A DNA stretch of 64,000 nt from Caulobacter sp. (GTDB lineage: Bacteria > Pseudomonadota > Alphaproteobacteria > Caulobacterales > Caulobacteraceae): the NCBI GenBank assembly GCA_030678995.1, contig JAUXTQ010000052.1, positions 108,052 to 172,051 of the forward strand, given 5' to 3'. The notes beneath the pieces are model-generated. The model was not told the DNA's origin and ran no database searches. It was given only the letters and a program-made list of their open reading frames with translations. Position numbers and translations under genes: made by a program. Positions 19,489-30,477 of the stretch are shown one piece after another. Numbering within the stretch: the stretch's first letter is position 1; every line of letters begins with the position of its first letter.

Positions 19489-19520
19489 GGCCCCCACGGC
19501 TCCGGCCGTGGGGGCCTTTT
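19489..19520 (+). terminator. Rho-independent terminator of prophage late operon
   Basis: A perfect 12-bp GC-rich stem (19489-19500 with 19505-19516), a 4-base loop and TTTT directly after it. It lies 50 bp after the last phage gene. It would end late transcription before the host tRNA gene. Confidence 0.9.
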
Positions 19521-19577
19521 GCGTTTCAGGGCGCCGCCAGCCGCGGGAACGCTGTGTGAACATGGGCCGGGACTATT

Positions 19578-19596
19578 CCGGGACTTTCAGTCCCGG
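19578..19596. other. Small hairpin at prophage-tRNA boundary
   Basis: A 7-bp perfect stem (19578-19584 with 19590-19596) with a 5-base loop, without a T-run, in the 250-bp non-coding stretch between the phage terminator and the tRNA. It may be part of the attachment region or an integrase-binding site. Nothing else is seen in this stretch. Confidence 0.3.
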
Positions 19597-19686
19597 ACCC
19601 TCCCGAACCTTCCGTTTTGTTCCCGTTTCAGAGAGGCCGCCGTCGGACGCCGATGGTGCGCGATGCCTTGTGTGGCAAGGCCCGCA

Positions 19687-19763
19687 TGGCGGCCCGGGAG
19701 GGACTCGAACCCCCGACCTTCGCTTTAGGAAAGCGCTGCTCTATCCTGCTGAGCTACCGGGCC
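19687..19763 (-). tRNA. tRNA-Arg (anticodon CCT)
   Basis: A 77-base tRNA on the minus strand with an encoded CCA end (TGG at 19687-19689 on the plus strand). The acceptor stem is GGCCCGG paired with CCGGGCC, the T-arm has GGTTCGAGTCC, and the anticodon loop TTCCTAA gives anticodon CCT, reading AGG codons. The 3' end faces the prophage, which is the orientation expected if the tRNA 3' portion is the phage attachment site. The tRNA is intact. Confidence 0.95.
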
Positions 19764-19830
19764 ACGCGGCGCCGGTCATAGCGTGCGGGGAGCGTCAGCG
19801 GAACCCCGTCGCGGGCTTGCCGGGGGGTGA

Positions 19831-21141
19831 ATGCGGTATCTCAAGCTGCTCTATGTCCAGGTGCTGATCGGCATCGCCCTGGGCGTCGCCGTCGGGCTGG
19901 TCTGGCCCGCGGCGGGGGCGGACCTGAAGCCGCTGTCGGACGGCTTCATCAAGCTGATCAAGATGATCATCGCCCCGATCATCTTCGTCACCGTCGCCGG
20001 CGGCGTGGCGCGGATGAGCGACCTGAAGGCCTTCGGCCGGGTGGGGGCGCGGACGCTGATCTATTTCGAGGTGGTCTCGACCCTGGCGCTGCTCGTCGGC
20101 CTGGCGGTGGCCCTGGTGGTCCGGCCGGGCGCGGGGATCAACGCCGATCCCGCCAAGCTCGATCCGTCGGTGGCCGCCGGCTATCTGGAGAAGGCCGGCG
20201 AGCAGAAGCACCTGGTCGCCTGGCTGCTGGACATCATCCCGAACAGCTTCTTCAGCGCCTTCACCGAGGGCAACCTGCTGCAGGTGCTGCTGATCGCTAT
20301 CCTGACCGGCTTCGCCTGCGCGCGGCTGGGCGAGTTCGGCGACAAGGTGGCCGACGTCCTGGACCAGATCGGCCAGGTGTTCTTCGCCATTATCCACATC
20401 ATCGTGCGGCTGGCCCCGATCGGGGCGTTCGCGGCCATGGCCTACACCATCGGCGCGTTCGGGCCGAAGATCCTCGGCAACCTGCTGGTGCTGATCGGCG
20501 CCTTCTACGCCACCAGTCTGCTGTTCGTGCTGGTGGTGCTGGGGCTGGTGGCGCGGCTGGCCGGGTTCTCGATCCTCAAGTTCATCGCCTATATCCGCGA
20601 GGAGCTGCTGATCGTGCTGGGCACCAGCTCCTCGGAGACGGTGCTGCCGCAGATGATGGTCAAGCTGCAGCGGCTGGGGGCGTCGAAGTCGGTCACCGGC
20701 CTGGTCATCCCCACGGGCTACAGTTTCAACCTCGACGGCACCAACATCTACATGACCCTGGCGGTGCTGTTCCTCGCCCAGGCGACCAACACCGACCTCA
20801 GCTGGGCGCAGCTGGCGACCATCCTGGGGGTGGCCATGCTGACCTCCAAGGGGGCCAGCGGCGTGACGGGGGCCGGCTTCATCACCCTGATCGCCACCCT
20901 GGCGGTGGTGCCCCAGGTGCCGGTGGTGGCCGTGGCCCTGATCGTCGGCATCGACCGGTTCATGAGCGAGTGCCGCGCCCTGACCAACCTGGTCGGCAAC
21001 GGGGTGGCGACCCTGGTCGTGGCCCGCTGGGAAGGCGAGCTCGATCGCGAGGCGCTGACGCGGGAGCTGGCGCGGGGCCCCGCGGTGGTGGAGGCGATGC
21101 CGCTGACCGAGGTGCTGGCCAGGGACGTCGAGGCCGATTGA
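19831..21141 (+). CDS. dctA: C4-dicarboxylate:cation symporter, DctA family
   Basis: A 436-residue membrane protein of the glutamate/dicarboxylate symporter family, with about eight transmembrane helices and two re-entrant hairpins. Hairpin 1 shows Ser-Ser-Ser-Glu-Thr-Val-Leu-Pro (about residue 270). The substrate/Na+ site shows Asn-Leu-Asp-Gly-Thr (about residue 300), and the Ser-Lys-Gly-Ala-Ser-Gly-Val segment of hairpin 2 follows. Length is normal. It imports succinate, fumarate or malate with protons or Na+. The start ATG 19831 has a strong ggggggtga Shine-Dalgarno. It diverges from the tRNA-Arg gene 67 bp away. Confidence 0.85.
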   Translation: MRYLKLLYVQVLIGIALGVAVGLVWPAAGADLKPLSDGFIKLIKMIIAPIIFVTVAGGVARMSDLKAFGRVGARTLIYFEVVSTLALLVGLAVALVVRPGAGINADPAKLDPSVAAGYLEKAGEQKHLVAWLLDIIPNSFFSAFTEGNLLQVLLIAILTGFACARLGEFGDKVADVLDQIGQVFFAIIHIIVRLAPIGAFAAMAYTIGAFGPKILGNLLVLIGAFYATSLLFVLVVLGLVARLAGFSILKFIAYIREELLIVLGTSSSETVLPQMMVKLQRLGASKSVTGLVIPTGYSFNLDGTNIYMTLAVLFLAQATNTDLSWAQLATILGVAMLTSKGASGVTGAGFITLIATLAVVPQVPVVAVALIVGIDRFMSECRALTNLVGNGVATLVVARWEGELDREALTRELARGPAVVEAMPLTEVLARDVEAD

Positions 21142-21207
21142 GGCGTTTCAGCCTTCCCGTGATTAAATGGCACATATAGTGTCAATAGAGTCGCGGGAGA
21201 GAAGACC

Positions 21208-21591
21208 ATGCGTATCCTGATGCGGGCCGTGATCGCCCTGGCCGGCCTGGCGGCGCTGCTTTTGGCCAGCCGGTTCTGGATTGATCCCGCGAAGATCGCC
21301 GGCGTGATGGACCTGACGGCCGGCGGGGCGGCGGGGCTGGGGACCCTGCGGGCGGACATGGCCGGCTACTTCGGCGCCGCCGGGGTGCTGTTCCTGGCGG
21401 CCGCCGTTCGCGCCGAGCGGGTCTGGCTCAAGCCGGTGCTGCTGATGCTGGCCATCGCCCTGGTCGGCCGGGTGATCAACCTGGTCCTCACCGGCGGCGG
21501 ATCGGTGCTCTATCCGCCGATGGTTGTCGAGGCGGTGCTGCTCGCGATCACGGTGCTCGGGCTGCGGGTGCTGGGGCCGAAGGCGGGATAG
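21208..21591 (+). CDS. DUF4345-like small membrane protein
   Basis: A 127-residue protein with four predicted hydrophobic helices and little else, resembling the DUF4345 family of unknown function. A Shine-Dalgarno sequence (gagag) precedes the ATG. It follows the dicarboxylate transporter by 66 bp on the same strand but need not belong to its operon. Immediately downstream is a run of dispersed palindromes. Confidence 0.6.
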   Translation: MRILMRAVIALAGLAALLLASRFWIDPAKIAGVMDLTAGGAAGLGTLRADMAGYFGAAGVLFLAAAVRAERVWLKPVLLMLAIALVGRVINLVLTGGGSVLYPPMVVEAVLLAITVLGLRVLGPKAG

Positions 21592-21615
21592 GTCGCTCTT
21601 CCCCTGACCTCCCCA

Positions 21616-21655
21616 GCAGGGGGAGGGGGACCATGCGAAGCATGGTGGAGAGGGA
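21616..21655. repeat. Dispersed palindrome, CCATGC type
   Basis: A GGGGGAGGGGGACCATGC..GCATGGTGGAG motif with a 7-bp stem (21630-21636 with 21640-21646). The same sequence recurs at 58771-58805 and, inverted, at 58865-58899, so it is a dispersed intergenic repeat. It lies just downstream of the DUF4345-like gene. Confidence 0.7.
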
Positions 21656-21729
21656 GGCGCGGTGGCGGCCGATAGACCCCACATCATCCGCTCGGCGGAC
21701 TTCGTCCTGATGTCTTGATGAGCATTTTT

Positions 21730-21820
21730 GCTCCGGCGGGACCTTCGTCAAGGACGGGCCCGAAGGGCCCGCCGCTGCGCGGCCGCGAAGCGGTCCTTGA
21801 CCAAGGTCGCCGTCCGGAGC
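21730..21820. repeat. 91-bp dispersed palindrome (copy 1)
   Basis: A long imperfect palindrome. The outer arms are GCTCCGG...CCGGAGC, then ACCTT...AAGGT, then GTCAAGGAC...GTCCTTGAC around a GGGCCC/GCGGCCGC core. A second copy is at 45902-45993, with the middle arm changed on both sides so that pairing is kept. Similarity extends to about 21838 on the right (ATTCCATCAAGG). It fills much of the 379-bp gene-free stretch 21592-21970, the rest of which holds shorter hairpins and no gene. Confidence 0.8.
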
Positions 21821-21904
21821 GAACCATTCCATCAAGGCCTTCAGGGCGTATCAGCATCAGGTAAGGCGGAGCGAGCGCTGGCCGGCTAGCACCGGCGCAA
21901 CCCA

Positions 21905-21947
21905 CTCCACCACCCTGCGGGTGGTCCCCCTCTCCCAAGTGGGAGAG
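21905..21947. repeat. Paired hairpins downstream of rpoH
   Basis: Two adjacent hairpins: CCACCCTGCGGGTGG near 21909-21923, and CTCTCCCAAGTGGGAGAG at 21930-21947. They are composed like the CCATGC-type repeats and lie 24 bp past the rpoH stop. They could attenuate or end rpoH transcription, but no T-run follows. Confidence 0.5.
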
Positions 21948-21970
21948 GTAAGAGCTGGTGGGGAACGGGC

Positions 21971-22846
21971 CTAACCCACCAGCCCCGCTTCCACCGGGTC
22001 GCCGACCTCGCGTTCGATGAAGGCGCGCATCCTGGCCAGGGCGCCCTGTTCGATCTGGCGCACGCGCTCTTTGGAGACGCCTATCCGCGCGCCCAGCGCC
22101 TCGAGGGTCACCGGGTCGTCGGCCAGCCGCCGGGCCTCGATCACCAGGCGCTCGCGCGGCGTTAGCCGGTCCAGCGACCGGCCGATCACGCCGCGCCGGC
22201 GCTCGCCGTCGACGGCTCGCTGCGCCTCCACGTCGGGCCGGTCGCGCTCGTCGGGCAGCCGGCCCAGCCAGTCCCCCTCGCCATCGCCGGTGAGCGGGGC
22301 GTCCAGCGAGCGGTCCGGACCGCCCAGCCGCGCGGCCATGGCCTCGACCTCGGCCTCCTCGACGCCCAGGTCGGCGGCGATCGTCGCCCGGGCCTGCGCG
22401 GTCAGCCGGCCCTCCAGGTCGCCCAGCCGGGCGCGCAGGCCGCGCAGCTTGAAGAACAGGCTCTTGCCGGCGGCGGTCGTGCCGGTGCGCACGATCGACC
22501 AGTTGCGCAGGACATAGTCCTGCATCGCCGCCCGCACCCACCAGCCGGCGTAGGTGGAAAAGCGCACGCCCCGGTCCGGATCGAACCGGTCGGCGGCCTG
22601 CATCAGGCCCACCGCCCCCTCCTGCACCAGGTCGGCCATCGGCAGGCCGTAGCGGCGGAACTTCGCGGCCATGGCGATGACCAGCCGCATGTAGGCGCCG
22701 GTAAGCGCCTGCAGCGCCGCGTCGTCGGCGCTCTCGCGCCAGCGCCGGGCCAGCCGCTGCTCGTCGAGGGCGTCGAGCAGCGGCGCGCGCATCGCCTCGC
22801 GCATGAAGCGGCGCTCGACCGGTCCGGCGTCCGCGGCGATGGCCAT
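21971..22846 (-). CDS. rpoH: RNA polymerase sigma-32 family factor (RpoH)
   Basis: A 291-residue sigma-70 family protein lacking region 1.1. Region 2 carries the core-binding and -10-recognition helices (Leu-Val-Gln-Glu-Gly at about residues 73-77, Arg-Phe-Ser-Thr-Tyr-Ala-Gly-Trp-Trp at 94-102). An RpoH-box-like central part follows, and region 4 ends with the helix-turn-helix Ser-Lys-Glu-Arg-Val-Arg-Gln-Ile-Glu. It directs transcription of heat-shock or stress genes such as clpB. Alphaproteobacteria often carry more than one RpoH, and which copy this is cannot be told. A clear Shine-Dalgarno (aaggag) precedes the ATG. Confidence 0.8.
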   Translation of the reverse strand: MAIAADAGPVERRFMREAMRAPLLDALDEQRLARRWRESADDAALQALTGAYMRLVIAMAAKFRRYGLPMADLVQEGAVGLMQAADRFDPDRGVRFSTYAGWWVRAAMQDYVLRNWSIVRTGTTAAGKSLFFKLRGLRARLGDLEGRLTAQARATIAADLGVEEAEVEAMAARLGGPDRSLDAPLTGDGEGDWLGRLPDERDRPDVEAQRAVDGERRRGVIGRSLDRLTPRERLVIEARRLADDPVTLEALGARIGVSKERVRQIEQGALARMRAFIEREVGDPVEAGLVG

Positions 22847-22900
22847 GGGGCGACTCCTTTGGAAGGAATACGCGGGCGGGGAGGAGGTGGATCACGCAAT

Positions 22901-22974
22901 GGGGACATGCACTTCAGTGCGTGTCCCCTGCCGCTTCCAGGCCGATGGGGACACGCACTGAAGTGCATGTCCCC
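22901..22974. repeat. GGGGACA-ended nested inverted repeat
   Basis: Two 28-base hairpins, 22901-22928 and 22947-22974, each ending in GGGGACA/TGTCCCC with a GCAC...GTGC stem. The two are also inverted copies of each other around an 18-base centre, so alternative long and short pairings are possible. This is a member of the GGGGACA family seen also at 24118, 38925, 43829 and 57302. It lies between the divergent rpoH and SRPBCC genes. Confidence 0.85.
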
Positions 22975-23015
22975 GCACGGTTGATCCCGCCGTCGCAGAC
23001 GGGCAGGCTTCGCCC

Positions 23016-23456
23016 ATGAAACAGATCCGAACCGAAGCTGTCATTTCCGCGCCGCCGGCGAAGGTCTGGGCGGTGCTCACCGACTTCGCCCGCTATCACG
23101 AGTGGAACCCGCTCAACATCGCCGCCGAGGGCGAGGCGCGGGCGGGCGGGAAGATCCGCACCACCTTCCTCAATCCCGCCGGCAGGCCGGGGGCGACGAT
23201 CACCCAGACGGTGACCCTGACCACCTTCGAGCCCTACACGGCCCTGGCCTGGACCGGGGTCGTGCCGCTGCTGTTCCATGGCACGCACCTGTTTCGGCTC
23301 GAGCCGGCGCCCGAGGGCACGCGGCTGATCCATGGCGAGGATCTGGGCGGGCTGATCGCCATGACCTTCTCCGAGGCGAAGCTGGAGCGCGACTTCCGAC
23401 CCCACTACGTGGCGGTCAATCAGGCGCTGGCGAAGCGGGTGGCCGAGTTGGGTTAG
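23016..23456 (+). CDS. SRPBCC (START-like) domain protein
   Basis: A 146-residue single-domain protein of the polyketide cyclase/SRPBCC type. The N-terminal beta strand and Ala-Pro-Pro-Ala-Lys-Val-Trp helix, the Trp-Asn-Pro motif (about residues 30-32) and the long C-terminal helix are typical. These proteins bind hydrophobic ligands; the ligand is unknown. The 3' end overlaps the convergent thioesterase gene by 41 bp, so the two messages are complementary there. Confidence 0.75.
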   Translation: MKQIRTEAVISAPPAKVWAVLTDFARYHEWNPLNIAAEGEARAGGKIRTTFLNPAGRPGATITQTVTLTTFEPYTALAWTGVVPLLFHGTHLFRLEPAPEGTRLIHGEDLGGLIAMTFSEAKLERDFRPHYVAVNQALAKRVAELG

Positions 23457-23892
23457 GGGAGGGCGCGACGATCAGCAGCTGTTCCAGCGCGGCCCGCAGT
23501 TCCGGAACGATGGCCCCCGCGCCGGCCGCCGAGGCCTGGACCAGCACGGTGCTGCAGACGCCGACGCAGCGGTCGTTCTGGAACATGGTCTGGCCGATCT
23601 CCCAGGACGAGTTGCCGATCCGCAGGATGCCGGAGGCGACCTCGACATCGCCGGGGTGGAACACCTCACCCATGTAGCTGACGCGCACGTCGGCGGTGAC
23701 GATGCGCACGCCGGTCAGGCCCTTGGTCAGCTCAAAGGTGCGCCGCATCAGCTGCGAGCGGGCCTCGTCGTAATAGGCGGCCACGGCGATGTTGTTGACG
23801 TGCCCCAGCCTGTCCTCGTCGTGATAGCGGGTCTGCACCCGGACGCTGTGCGGATAGAGGGCGCGGTCCTGGCGCCAGGCGGGCGGTTTCAT
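23416..23892 (-). CDS. Acyl-CoA thioesterase (4HBT hotdog fold)
   Basis: A 158-residue hotdog-fold protein. The motif Tyr-His-Asp-Glu-Asp-Arg-Leu-Gly-His-Val-Asn-Asn (about residues 22-33) is the 4-hydroxybenzoyl-CoA thioesterase type active-site loop, with a catalytic Asp and the Gly-His-Val-Asn-Asn helix start. It hydrolyses an acyl-CoA of unknown chain. The C-terminal 30 residues (Ala/Pro-rich) overlap the convergent SRPBCC gene. ATG 23892 is the first in frame. Confidence 0.75.
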   Translation of the reverse strand: MKPPAWRQDRALYPHSVRVQTRYHDEDRLGHVNNIAVAAYYDEARSQLMRRTFELTKGLTGVRIVTADVRVSYMGEVFHPGDVEVASGILRIGNSSWEIGQTMFQNDRCVGVCSTVLVQASAAGAGAIVPELRAALEQLLIVAPSPNPTRPPASPAPD

Positions 23893-23961
23893 GAGGGGGT
23901 CCGGTCAGTTGATCGACCAAACGTCTAGACAGGCGCCCTCGGGACAATCCACCCCAAATCT

Positions 23962-24098
23962 CCGCTCATCCCCGCGAAAGCGGGGACCCCGGCTTTTTCA
24001 GAGCTTCGGCTCACGGTGCAGACAAGGCATCGCTCAACCCGAAAGGTGAGCCGCCGTGTCAAAAACACCTGGGTCCCCGCTTTCGCGGGGATGAGCGG
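23962..24098. repeat. Long inverted repeat, CGCTCATCC family
   Basis: Left arm 23962-23988 (CCGCTCATCCCCGCGAAAGC..) and right arm 24071-24098 are inverted copies about 80 bp apart. Each arm also contains a small CCCCGCGAAAGCGGGG hairpin. A related short palindrome is at 41049-41080. Together with the next repeat it fills the 316-bp stretch 23893-24208, where I see no gene. Confidence 0.8.
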
Positions 24099-24117
24099 TA
24101 TTGAAACACAATGATTT

Positions 24118-24146
24118 GGGGACACGTACCCTCGGTACATGTCCCC
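24118..24146. repeat. GGGGACA-ended hairpin
   Basis: GGGGACACGTACC..GGTACATGTCCCC: a 29-base hairpin with GGGGACA/TGTCCCC ends and a stem sequence unlike the other family members. It sits just past the carD terminator. Confidence 0.75.
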
Positions 24147-24154
24147 AACAAGCA

Positions 24155-24182
24155 AAACGCCCGGCGTTGCCACCGGGCGTTT
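24155..24182 (-). terminator. Terminator of carD
   Basis: A 10-bp stem (24155-24164 with 24173-24182) rich in GC in its middle, followed on the minus strand by TTTT, 27 bp after the carD stop. Confidence 0.8.
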
Positions 24183-24208
24183 CACGAAATCATGACGCCT
24201 GAAAAAGC

Positions 24209-24712
24209 CTAGGCGGCCTTCTGCAGGGACTTGGTCAGGATGCCGACCGCGGCGTCGCGGTCGATCTTTTCGATCGCGGCGACTTCGCGGGCCATGCGGT
24301 CGAGGGCCGATTCGTAGAGCTGGCGCTCCGAATAGGACTGTTCCGGCTGGTTCTCGGCGCGGTGCAGGTCGCGCACCACCTCGGCGATGGAGATCAGGTC
24401 GCCGGAGTTGATCTTGGCCTCGTACTCCTGGGCCCGGCGCGACCACATGGTCCGCTTGACCCGGGCGCGGCCCTTCAGCGTGGTCAGGGCCTTGGTCACG
24501 ACCAGGCCTTCGGCCAGCGGACGCAGGCCGGAGGTGACCGCCTTCTTGGTGGGAACGCGCAGGGTCATCTTCTCGTGGTCGAAGGTGATGACATAGACCT
24601 CAAGCGACATGCCGGCGACTTCCTGGGTCTCGACCGCGCGGATCGTGCCCACCCCGTGGGCGGGGTAGACGACGTGGTCATCGACCGAAAACGCCAGACC
24701 AGACTTGCTCAT
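24209..24712 (-). CDS. carD: CarD family RNA-polymerase-binding regulator
   Basis: A 167-residue protein. Residues about 8-70 form the Tudor-like RNA polymerase interaction domain (Val-Tyr-Pro-Ala-His-Gly-Val-Gly at 15-22), and the C-terminal helical domain contains the conserved Trp90 that wedges into the upstream edge of the transcription bubble. CarD stabilises open complexes at rRNA and many housekeeping promoters. Start at 24712 is chosen because it has an AGAAGGA Shine-Dalgarno and the family N-terminus. A longer in-frame start at 24832 adds 40 unconserved residues. Confidence 0.9.
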   Translation of the reverse strand: MSKSGLAFSVDDHVVYPAHGVGTIRAVETQEVAGMSLEVYVITFDHEKMTLRVPTKKAVTSGLRPLAEGLVVTKALTTLKGRARVKRTMWSRRAQEYEAKINSGDLISIAEVVRDLHRAENQPEQSYSERQLYESALDRMAREVAAIEKIDRDAAVGILTKSLQKAA

Positions 24713-25017
24713 ATGTTCGTCCTTCTCTTGCACCCTGTCCGCGGGGGTCTTCCCCGCGGGCCGCAGCCTTGAGAATCGGCCAATCTGCAACGAAAACGTC
24801 CCCGCCCGCGAAATCACCGCGGCGGTCGACAACCAGATTGGATAGACCTCTAGGACACCCTCGCCTTCAATCAGGCGCGCCGTTCACGTGCGGCTGTTCT
24901 TGAACCAAGGCGCGACGGCGAACCCGTCACGTCAGACAAGACCGTATCACAAAATTGAGCCTAAAGAAAGGGTTGCGAATTCCCGCTGATCCTGTGGGGA
25001 TTCCCCGGAGCGCCCGG
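24713..25017. other. Gene-free region between fdxA and carD
   Basis: These 305 bp contain the carD 5' region. No coding frame with family resemblance and no convincing -35/-10 pair can be named. The last 70 bp before the ferredoxin stop are A+T-richer. Confidence 0.5.
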
Positions 25018-25359
25018 TCAGCTGCCCTTGCCGGGCTTTTCGCTGAAGTATTTCTCGAACTTGCCGGTCTCGCGCTCGAAGGCTTCGGCGTCGGCCGGCG
25101 GCTCGCCCTTGAGGGTGATGTTGGGCCAGATCTTCGCGTACTCGGTGTTGACCTTCAGCCACCGGCCGTCGGGCTCGTCCTCGGTGTCGGGCTTGATGGC
25201 GTCGACCGGGCATTCCGGCTCGCAGACGCCGCAGTCGATGCACTCGTCCGGGCTGATGGCCAGGAAGTTCTCGCCCTCATAGAAACAGTCGACGGGGCAG
25301 ACCTCGACGCAGTCCATGAACTTACATTTGATGCAGGCGTCGGTGACGATGTAGGTCAT
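25018..25359 (-). CDS. fdxA: 7Fe ferredoxin FdxA
   Basis: A 113-residue ferredoxin of the [3Fe-4S][4Fe-4S] type. Cys9, Cys17 and a late Cys (Cys50) fit the 3Fe cluster, while Cys21, Cys40, Cys43 and Cys46 fit the 4Fe cluster. The C-terminal extension (residues 60-113) with Trp-Leu-Lys-Val-Asn is typical of alphaproteobacterial FdxA. It carries low-potential electrons. Start 25359 gives the family N-terminus Met-Thr-Tyr-Ile-Val. The frame continues upstream without family similarity. Confidence 0.9.
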   Translation of the reverse strand: MTYIVTDACIKCKFMDCVEVCPVDCFYEGENFLAISPDECIDCGVCEPECPVDAIKPDTEDEPDGRWLKVNTEYAKIWPNITLKGEPPADAEAFERETGKFEKYFSEKPGKGS

Positions 25360-25509
25360 CGGTAATCTTGGCGGTCCAGACGGGTTTTGGGTGCGCGCCT
25401 TTTCAAAGGCAGGGGCCGGCTTGTCAATGCGGCGAGGTCTCTCAGCGACCGCAGTAAAACTCAAGAGCCCGGCGCGGACTTGATCTGGCCCCATCCGGGG
25501 GCAGGCCGA

Positions 25510-25790
25510 TCATTCCAGAGTGTCGAGGGCCGCATAGAGGGCGCGGGCCTCGGCGGCCGAGCCACGGCGCTCGCCGAAGGCCTGGACGCGCACGGCGATC
25601 AGCCGGCCGCTCAGGGCGAAGACCAGGTCGTCGCCGAGCTTCAGCGCCCGTGAGGGCTTGTCGAGCCGGCCCTCGGTTCCGGACCGGGTGAAGCGCACGC
25701 GGCCTTCCTCGACGAATCGGGCGGCCATCGACCGGGTCCTGAAGAAGCGCGCGCGCCACAGCCAGACATCCGCGCGGCAGGACTCCTCAC

Positions 25791-25794
<4 letters not shown>
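25510..25794 (-). CDS. S4-domain RNA-binding protein (Hsp15/HslR-like)
   Basis: A 94-residue protein made of one S4 domain: Arg-Ala-Asp-Val-Trp-Leu-Trp-Arg-Ala-Arg-Phe (about 7-17) is the start of the Hsp15 family, which binds stalled 50S subunits carrying nascent peptide. Its ATG overlaps the stop of the upstream helicase gene (ATGA), so they are co-transcribed and coupled. Pairing of S4 and SUV3-like helicase genes suggests a shared role in RNA handling. Confidence 0.8.
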
Positions 25795-28304
<2,510 letters not shown>

Positions 28305-28360
28305 ACGGGAAAGGTGGGGGAGTCGCGGTGACCGGGCAAGGTGTCGCCTGGCAAGCACTC

Positions 28361-28463
28361 GTCATGGCCCGGCTTGTCCGGGCCACCCAAGCGTGGTGAG
28401 GCAGCCGCGCCAGGCGCGCTTGGCTCCGTGTTCCTGGGTGGCCCGCACAAGGCGGACCATGAC
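28361..28463. repeat. Inverted repeat, GTCATGGCCC family
   Basis: Left arm 28361-28389 (GTCATGGCCCGGCTTGTCCG..) and right arm 28435-28463 are imperfect inverted copies (4 mismatches over 29 bp). It lies between the convergent ends of the helicase leader region and the amidohydrolase gene. It resembles other dispersed intergenic elements in the window. Confidence 0.65.
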
Positions 28464-28477
28464 GGCGGAGATGGAAA

Positions 28478-30139
28478 CTACCGTCCGTCGTGCACGATCC
28501 GGCCGGCCACCACGGTCAGCAGGGGTTTGACCTTGAGGATGTCGGCGTTGGGGATGGTCAGGATGTCGCCGGAGAAGACGGTGATGTCCGCCGGGCAGGA
28601 CTGGACCAGCACCCCGCAGTCGCCGCCGCCGACCTTGTTGGGGGTGATGGTGAAGGCGGTCAGGGCGGCGTCGCGGGGAATGGCCTGCTCCAGATGCCAG
28701 TCAGGGCCGGAGCGGCCCAGCAGGTCCTTGCGGGTCACCGCCGCGTAGAACTCGATGCGCGGGTCGCCGACCTCCACCGGGGCGTCGGTGCCGAACACCA
28801 CCGTGGCGACCCGGTCGATCAGGGACCGCCAGGCATAGGCGCCCTCCAGCCGGTTGGGACCCAGCCGCGAGGGGGCGAAGTAGAGGTCGCCGATGGCGTG
28901 GGACGGCTGCATCGAGGCGACGATGCCCAGGCTGGCGAAGCGGGGAATGTCGCAGACGTCGAGGATCTGGGCGTGCTCGACGCGCCAGTAGAGGCCGCGC
29001 GCGGCGTCGCGGTCATCGCCGATGGCTTCCTCGAACCAGTCCAGCACCAGCCGGTTGCCCCGGTCGCCGATGGCGTGGAAGGCGATCTGGGCCTTCACCT
29101 TCAGCGCCTGCCGCAGGATGGCCAGGGTCGGGCGGTGCTGGGCGATCAGCAGGCCGGAAGTGTCAGGCCGGTCGGTGTAGGGCTTGAGCAGCGCCGCGCC
29201 GCGCGAGCCAAGCGCGCCGTCCATATAGAGCTTCACGCCGCGCACCCGCACCCGGCCGGTGGGATCGGCATAGGGGCCCCGCTCCAGCACCTCGGCGGAG
29301 TCCTCCGGGATCATGAACACGTCGACCCGGATCGGCAGTTTGCCGTCGGCGGCCAGGGCGAACAGCGCCCGCAGGTCATCGGCGCTGGTGCTCATGTTGA
29401 CCGCGGTGGTCCAGCCCCGGGCGGCGTAGAGCTCCACGGCCTTCCGCAGGGCCTCGGCGCGGGTTTCCATGGTGAGTTGCGGCAGGCGTTTCTCGATCAG
29501 CCCCGCGGCCGTGTCGATCAGCATGCCGGTGGGCTGTCCCTCCGCGTCCCGCTCGATGCGGCCGCCGATGGGGTCCAGGGTGCTGGCGTCGATGCCGGCC
29601 AGCTGCAGGGCGGCGGTGTTGAGCACCACGGCGTGGCCGTCGGCCCGCTCCAGCACCACCACCCGGCCGGGGACCACCGCGTCCAGGTCGGCGCGGGTGG
29701 GAAAGCGCCCCTCGGGCCAGTGGGTCTCGATCCAGCCGCGGCCGACGATCGGCCCCTCGCCCGGATGGGCGGCGTCCCAGGCGTGCAGGGCATGGGTCAG
29801 CTGGGCCAAAGACGTCACCTGGTCGAGGTTGAGGGTCATCTCCCGCAGACCGACCCCGGTCAGGTGGACGTGGGAATCAATGAATCCCGGATAGGCGACC
29901 GCGCCCTTCAGGTCGATCTCCGGCAGCCCTCTGGCCTTGGCCCGCGCCGCCGTCAGGGAGCCGGTGAAGACGATCTTCTCCCCGCGCACCACCAGCGCCT
30001 CGGGCCGGTTGGCCGCGCCGCCGACGGGGCTGACGTAGATGGTCCCGCCGAACATCAGGAATCCGCGCTCGTCGGCCCGCGCTGCCGGAATGACCGCGAG
30101 GGCGAACAGGGCGAGGACAAGAGAGAGGAGTCTGATCAC
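28478..30139 (-). CDS. Secreted amidohydrolase, Amidohydro_3 (YtcJ-like) family
   Basis: A 553-residue protein with a signal peptide (cleavage after Ala-Arg-Ala, residue ~22). Metal site: Asp-Ser-His-Val-His (about 88-92). Later motifs include a Lys in Val-Lys-Leu-Tyr-Met-Asp-Gly-Ala, His in Ala-Phe-His-Ala-Ile-Gly-Asp, Glu-His in Val-Glu-His-Ala-Gln, and Asp in Gly-Thr-Asp-Ala-Pro-Val. It hydrolyses an exocyclic C-N bond of unknown substrate in the periplasm. Family members are broad and poorly characterised. It ends about 170 bp from the helicase start on the same strand. Confidence 0.75.
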   Translation of the reverse strand: MIRLLSLVLALFALAVIPAARADERGFLMFGGTIYVSPVGGAANRPEALVVRGEKIVFTGSLTAARAKARGLPEIDLKGAVAYPGFIDSHVHLTGVGLREMTLNLDQVTSLAQLTHALHAWDAAHPGEGPIVGRGWIETHWPEGRFPTRADLDAVVPGRVVVLERADGHAVVLNTAALQLAGIDASTLDPIGGRIERDAEGQPTGMLIDTAAGLIEKRLPQLTMETRAEALRKAVELYAARGWTTAVNMSTSADDLRALFALAADGKLPIRVDVFMIPEDSAEVLERGPYADPTGRVRVRGVKLYMDGALGSRGAALLKPYTDRPDTSGLLIAQHRPTLAILRQALKVKAQIAFHAIGDRGNRLVLDWFEEAIGDDRDAARGLYWRVEHAQILDVCDIPRFASLGIVASMQPSHAIGDLYFAPSRLGPNRLEGAYAWRSLIDRVATVVFGTDAPVEVGDPRIEFYAAVTRKDLLGRSGPDWHLEQAIPRDAALTAFTITPNKVGGGDCGVLVQSCPADITVFSGDILTIPNADILKVKPLLTVVAGRIVHDGR

Positions 30140-30295
30140 GGTCGGCCTCGGGGTGGGGGTTAACGCCGCTGGACCATAACAGCGAACAAGGGCGAAACGA
30201 ATCAGGACCGAATCAGCGACTTCGTCCGATTCGGCATTTGTTCACCGCAACATATTGTATCTTAAGAGCGATTAACCACAATTCGAAAGTGGCCC

Positions 30296-30460
30296 GGTTC
30301 CCTTCTCCCGGCGGGAGAAGGTGGCCTGCGGAGCAGGTCGGATGAGGGCTTACGGTGTCGGTCACTCCGGCGACGGCATCTGCGCGAACTCCGCCGTGAC
30401 CGTAATCCCTCATCCGTCGGTCTCCGACCGACACCTTCTCCCGCCGGGAGAAGGGAAACC
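30296..30460. repeat. Long inverted repeat, CCTTCTCCCGG family
   Basis: Arms 30296-30322 and 30432-30460 (GGTTCCCTTCTCCCGGCGGG..) are near-perfect inverted copies. Inside them GGATGAGGG...CCCTCATCC and GGTGTCGGTCAC-type arms continue the pairing, so most of 165 bp can fold into one long hairpin. A related short copy is at 50436-50485. It makes up a large part of the 428-bp gene-free stretch 30140-30567 upstream of rpmB. Confidence 0.8.
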
Positions 30461-30477
30461 GGCGTCGACTCCAATCC

